The notes under the pieces were generated by a model. It was given only the letters and a program-made list of their open reading frames with translations. It made no database searches and was not told where the DNA came from. The position numbers and the translations under genes are program-made. From assembly GCA_022567275.1 (NCBI GenBank), contig JADFHH010000118.1:1-5991 (forward strand): a DNA stretch of 5,991 nucleotides, written 5' to 3'. The stretch's first letter is position 1. Each line of letters opens with the position of its first letter. This document shows, piece after piece, positions 4,685 through 5,991 of this stretch. This stretch comes from Pseudomonadota bacterium (GTDB lineage Bacteria; Pseudomonadota; Alphaproteobacteria; Rhizobiales; Methyloligellaceae).

Positions 4685-5584
4685 CTAGCCCTTGCGCGCG
4701 GCCAAAATCACGCCGCTGAGGATGAGCGCGAAACCGATGAGATGAGTGATCCTCGGGGCCTCCCCGAGCAGGACGATCGCCAATATCGCACCGAACAGGG
4801 GCACCAGATGCAGGGTCACGCCGGCCCGGTTGGCGCCGATCAGTTCGACCCCGCGGTTGAAGCAGATGTAGGCGAGCACCGATGGGAAGATCGACACATA
4901 GGCGATGGCGCCAAGCGTTTGCGCATTGAAGTGCAGTTGCCGCACTGACACATGCTCCCAGACAAAGAATGGCGTGTTCACGGCCGCGCCAATGATAAAT
5001 GTTACCGCAGTGAAGGACAGCCAGTGAATGGCGGGGCGTTTGCGCAAGCATGCGGTGTAAAAACCCCAAAGCACGATCGCGGCGATGAGCAGCAGATCGC
5101 CGCGATTGAGTTCAAGTCCCGCCAGCACTGTGACGTCGCCGCGCGCGACCATGAACAAAACGCCGCTGAGCGATATCGCGATGCCGATGGCCTGGCGCAG
5201 GGATATTCGCTCGCCGAAGATGGCGAGACTAGCCAGCACGATCAGAATGGGACCGCTCGATTGCAGCACCAGCGCATTGAGCGCGGTGGTATAGTTGAGG
5301 CCCGTGTAACTCAGCGTGTTGAACGCGCCGACGCCGAGGACGCCGAGGAATGTCAGTATCGGCAGATTGTCCCGGATGACCGGCCAGTCGCGCTTGAGCT
5401 GTGAATAAGCGAAGGGAAGCACGATAAGGGAGGCGAAGCACCAGCGCGTCCAAGCCAGCGCGATTGGCGGGATAGTCTCATGCACGCCACGGCCCAGGAC
5501 GATATTCCCGGCCCAGAACAGCATCGTCAGCGACAGCAGCAGATAGGCGTTGGCGTAGAGTTTCCCGGCGAGGCGGACGAACAT
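4685..5584 (-). CDS. EamA-domain DMT-superfamily permease
   Basis: Complete 299-aa inner-membrane protein with about ten hydrophobic helices in two EamA repeats, the standard architecture of drug/metabolite exporters. Repeat 1: YLLLSLTMLFWAGNIVLGR (residues 14-32), NTLSYTGLNYTTALNALVLQ (89-108), then GPILIVLASLAIFGERISLRQAIG (111-134) and LSGVLFMVA. Repeat 2 starts at GDLLLIAAIVLWGFYTACL (162-180) and ends with PLFGAILAIVLLGE (262-275) and LIGFALILSGVILA (282-295). The ATG at 5584 is preceded by AGGTC (5597-5593) with an 8-nt gap, a good ribosome site. The substrate cannot be told from sequence; relatives export amino acids or metabolites. It is divergent from purA, with 131 bp between start codons, so the two may share a regulatory region. 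In Hyphomicrobiales a DMT permease is often found next to purA (recollection). Confidence 0.93.
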   Translation of the reverse strand: MFVRLAGKLYANAYLLLSLTMLFWAGNIVLGRGVHETIPPIALAWTRWCFASLIVLPFAYSQLKRDWPVIRDNLPILTFLGVLGVGAFNTLSYTGLNYTTALNALVLQSSGPILIVLASLAIFGERISLRQAIGIAISLSGVLFMVARGDVTVLAGLELNRGDLLLIAAIVLWGFYTACLRKRPAIHWLSFTAVTFIIGAAVNTPFFVWEHVSVRQLHFNAQTLGAIAYVSIFPSVLAYICFNRGVELIGANRAGVTLHLVPLFGAILAIVLLGEAPRITHLIGFALILSGVILAARKG

Positions 5585-5619
5585 GGGATGATGACCTGAT
5601 GTAAAGAGATTTATCTCGC

Positions 5620-5648
5620 TCGCTTTGTGCCCGGACTCAAGCTATAAA
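5620..5648 (+). promoter_or_regulatory. Weak candidate promoter for purA
   Basis: TATAAA (5643-5648) is a good -10-like hexamer in an otherwise GC-rich region. TCGCTT (5620-5625), a poor -35, lies 17 bp upstream. Transcription would start near 5655, right at the leader hairpin, leaving a leader of about 60 nt before the purA ATG. Pattern match only. Confidence 0.3.
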
Positions 5649-5653
5649 CATAC

Positions 5654-5682
5654 ACGGCCCCGGATTTTTTGTGCGGGGCCGT
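5654..5682 (+). promoter_or_regulatory. GC-rich 9-bp leader hairpin upstream of purA
   Basis: ACGGCCCCG (5654-5662) is perfectly complementary to CGGGGCCGT (5674-5682), with an 11-nt loop carrying six T (5665-5670). It lies 33 bp before the purA start, between divergent genes. Only TTT follows on the + strand, so it is a poor intrinsic terminator. It could act as an attenuator, a protein-binding palindrome or a 5' stabilising stem. It resembles no purine riboswitch that I can recognise. Confidence 0.45.
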
Positions 5683-5715
5683 TTGGCGTGTAGCGGGTGT
5701 GAGCAGGATAGGGTC

Positions 5716-5991
5716 ATGGCGAATGTGGTGGTTGTCGGCTCCCAGTGGGGCGACGAAGGCAAGGGCAAGATCGTCGATTGGCTGTCGGAACGCGCCGATG
5801 TGGTGGTGCGCTTTCAGGGCGGCCATAATGCCGGCCACACGCTGGTGATCGACGGCAAAACCTACAAGCTCTCGCTGCTGCCATCGGGCGTGGTGCGGCC
5901 GGGCAAGCTGGCTGTCATCGGCAATGGCGTGGTCATCGACCCGTGGGCGCTGGTCGAGGAAATGGAGACGCTCGCCTCGCAAGGCGTAGAA
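5716..5991 (+). CDS. purA: Adenylosuccinate synthetase, N-terminal part, 3' truncated by window end
   Basis: Cytosolic enzyme of de novo AMP synthesis: IMP + aspartate + GTP give adenylosuccinate + GDP + Pi. The frame is open for 92 codons from ATG 5716 to the window edge; the family is about 430 aa, so some 340 residues lie outside. Motifs: VVVVGSQWGDEGKGKIVDWL (residues 4-23), the N-terminal GTP/IMP loop with catalytic D13 and K16; RFQGGHNAGHT (32-42) with the conserved H41; KLSLLPSGVV and GNGVVIDPWAL (70-80), which binds IMP in relatives. Numbering coincides with the E. coli D13/H41 pair. AGGA (5705-5708) lies 7 nt upstream as ribosome site. The leader holds a 9-bp hairpin and a possible -10 box; the gene is divergent from the DMT permease. 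Confidence 0.97.
   Translation, partial: MANVVVVGSQWGDEGKGKIVDWLSERADVVVRFQGGHNAGHTLVIDGKTYKLSLLPSGVVRPGKLAVIGNGVVIDPWALVEEMETLASQGVE

Noticed and set aside
4952..5404. + strand frame of 150 codons inside the permease gene
   Set aside because: Antisense shadow of the EamA permease, charged low-complexity composition.
5611..5982. Minus-strand frame of 123 codons across the start of purA
   Set aside because: Antisense to the clear PurA N-terminus; no motif.

Overview
The window looks like a chromosomal segment of a GC-rich alphaproteobacterium, probably of the Hyphomicrobiales (Rhizobiales) type. This rests on protein flavour (FTHFS, dodecin, GMC oxidoreductase, PurA), high GC with long antisense open frames, and a purA gene lying divergently next to a DMT permease, an order I associate with that group. 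The taxonomic call is inference; no rRNA or other marker is present.

Layout, left to right. (1) 1-1028, + strand: C-terminal part of formate--tetrahydrofolate ligase (fhs), its 5' end outside the window. (2) 1029-1567: a gene-poor stretch with a terminator-like hairpin, a 148-bp element bounded by near-perfect 18-bp inverted repeats resembling IS6-family ends, a strong 33-nt hairpin, and a nested inverted-repeat region. (3) 1568-1780, +: a 70-aa dodecin-family protein lacking the flavin-stacking tryptophan of classical dodecins. (4) 1912-2409, +: a four-helix CopD-like membrane protein. (5) 2515-4128, -: a complete 537-aa GMC-family FAD oxidoreductase (choline/alcohol dehydrogenase-like), convergent with the preceding gene. 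(6) 4129-4684: a decayed region with a 31-codon coding remnant, a perfect inverted repeat with 11-bp arms, and an IS1182-type transposase relic carrying a frameshift, an in-frame deletion and a 3' truncation, bounded by a hairpin. (7) 4685-5584, -: a 10-helix EamA/DMT permease. (8) 5716-5991, +: the first 92 codons of purA, preceded by a leader with a strong 9-bp hairpin.

fhs (10-formyl-THF supply) and purA (first committed AMP step) both feed purine metabolism but lie at opposite ends and are not co-transcribed. The genes between them do not form a recognisable pathway or operon. I see no CRISPR array, phage gene, toxin-antitoxin pair, rRNA or tRNA, and no convincing new multi-gene system. 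The best leads are small: the two transposon-derived relics, the perfect inverted repeat at the edge of one of them, the tryptophan-less dodecin, and the structured non-coding DNA on both sides of it.
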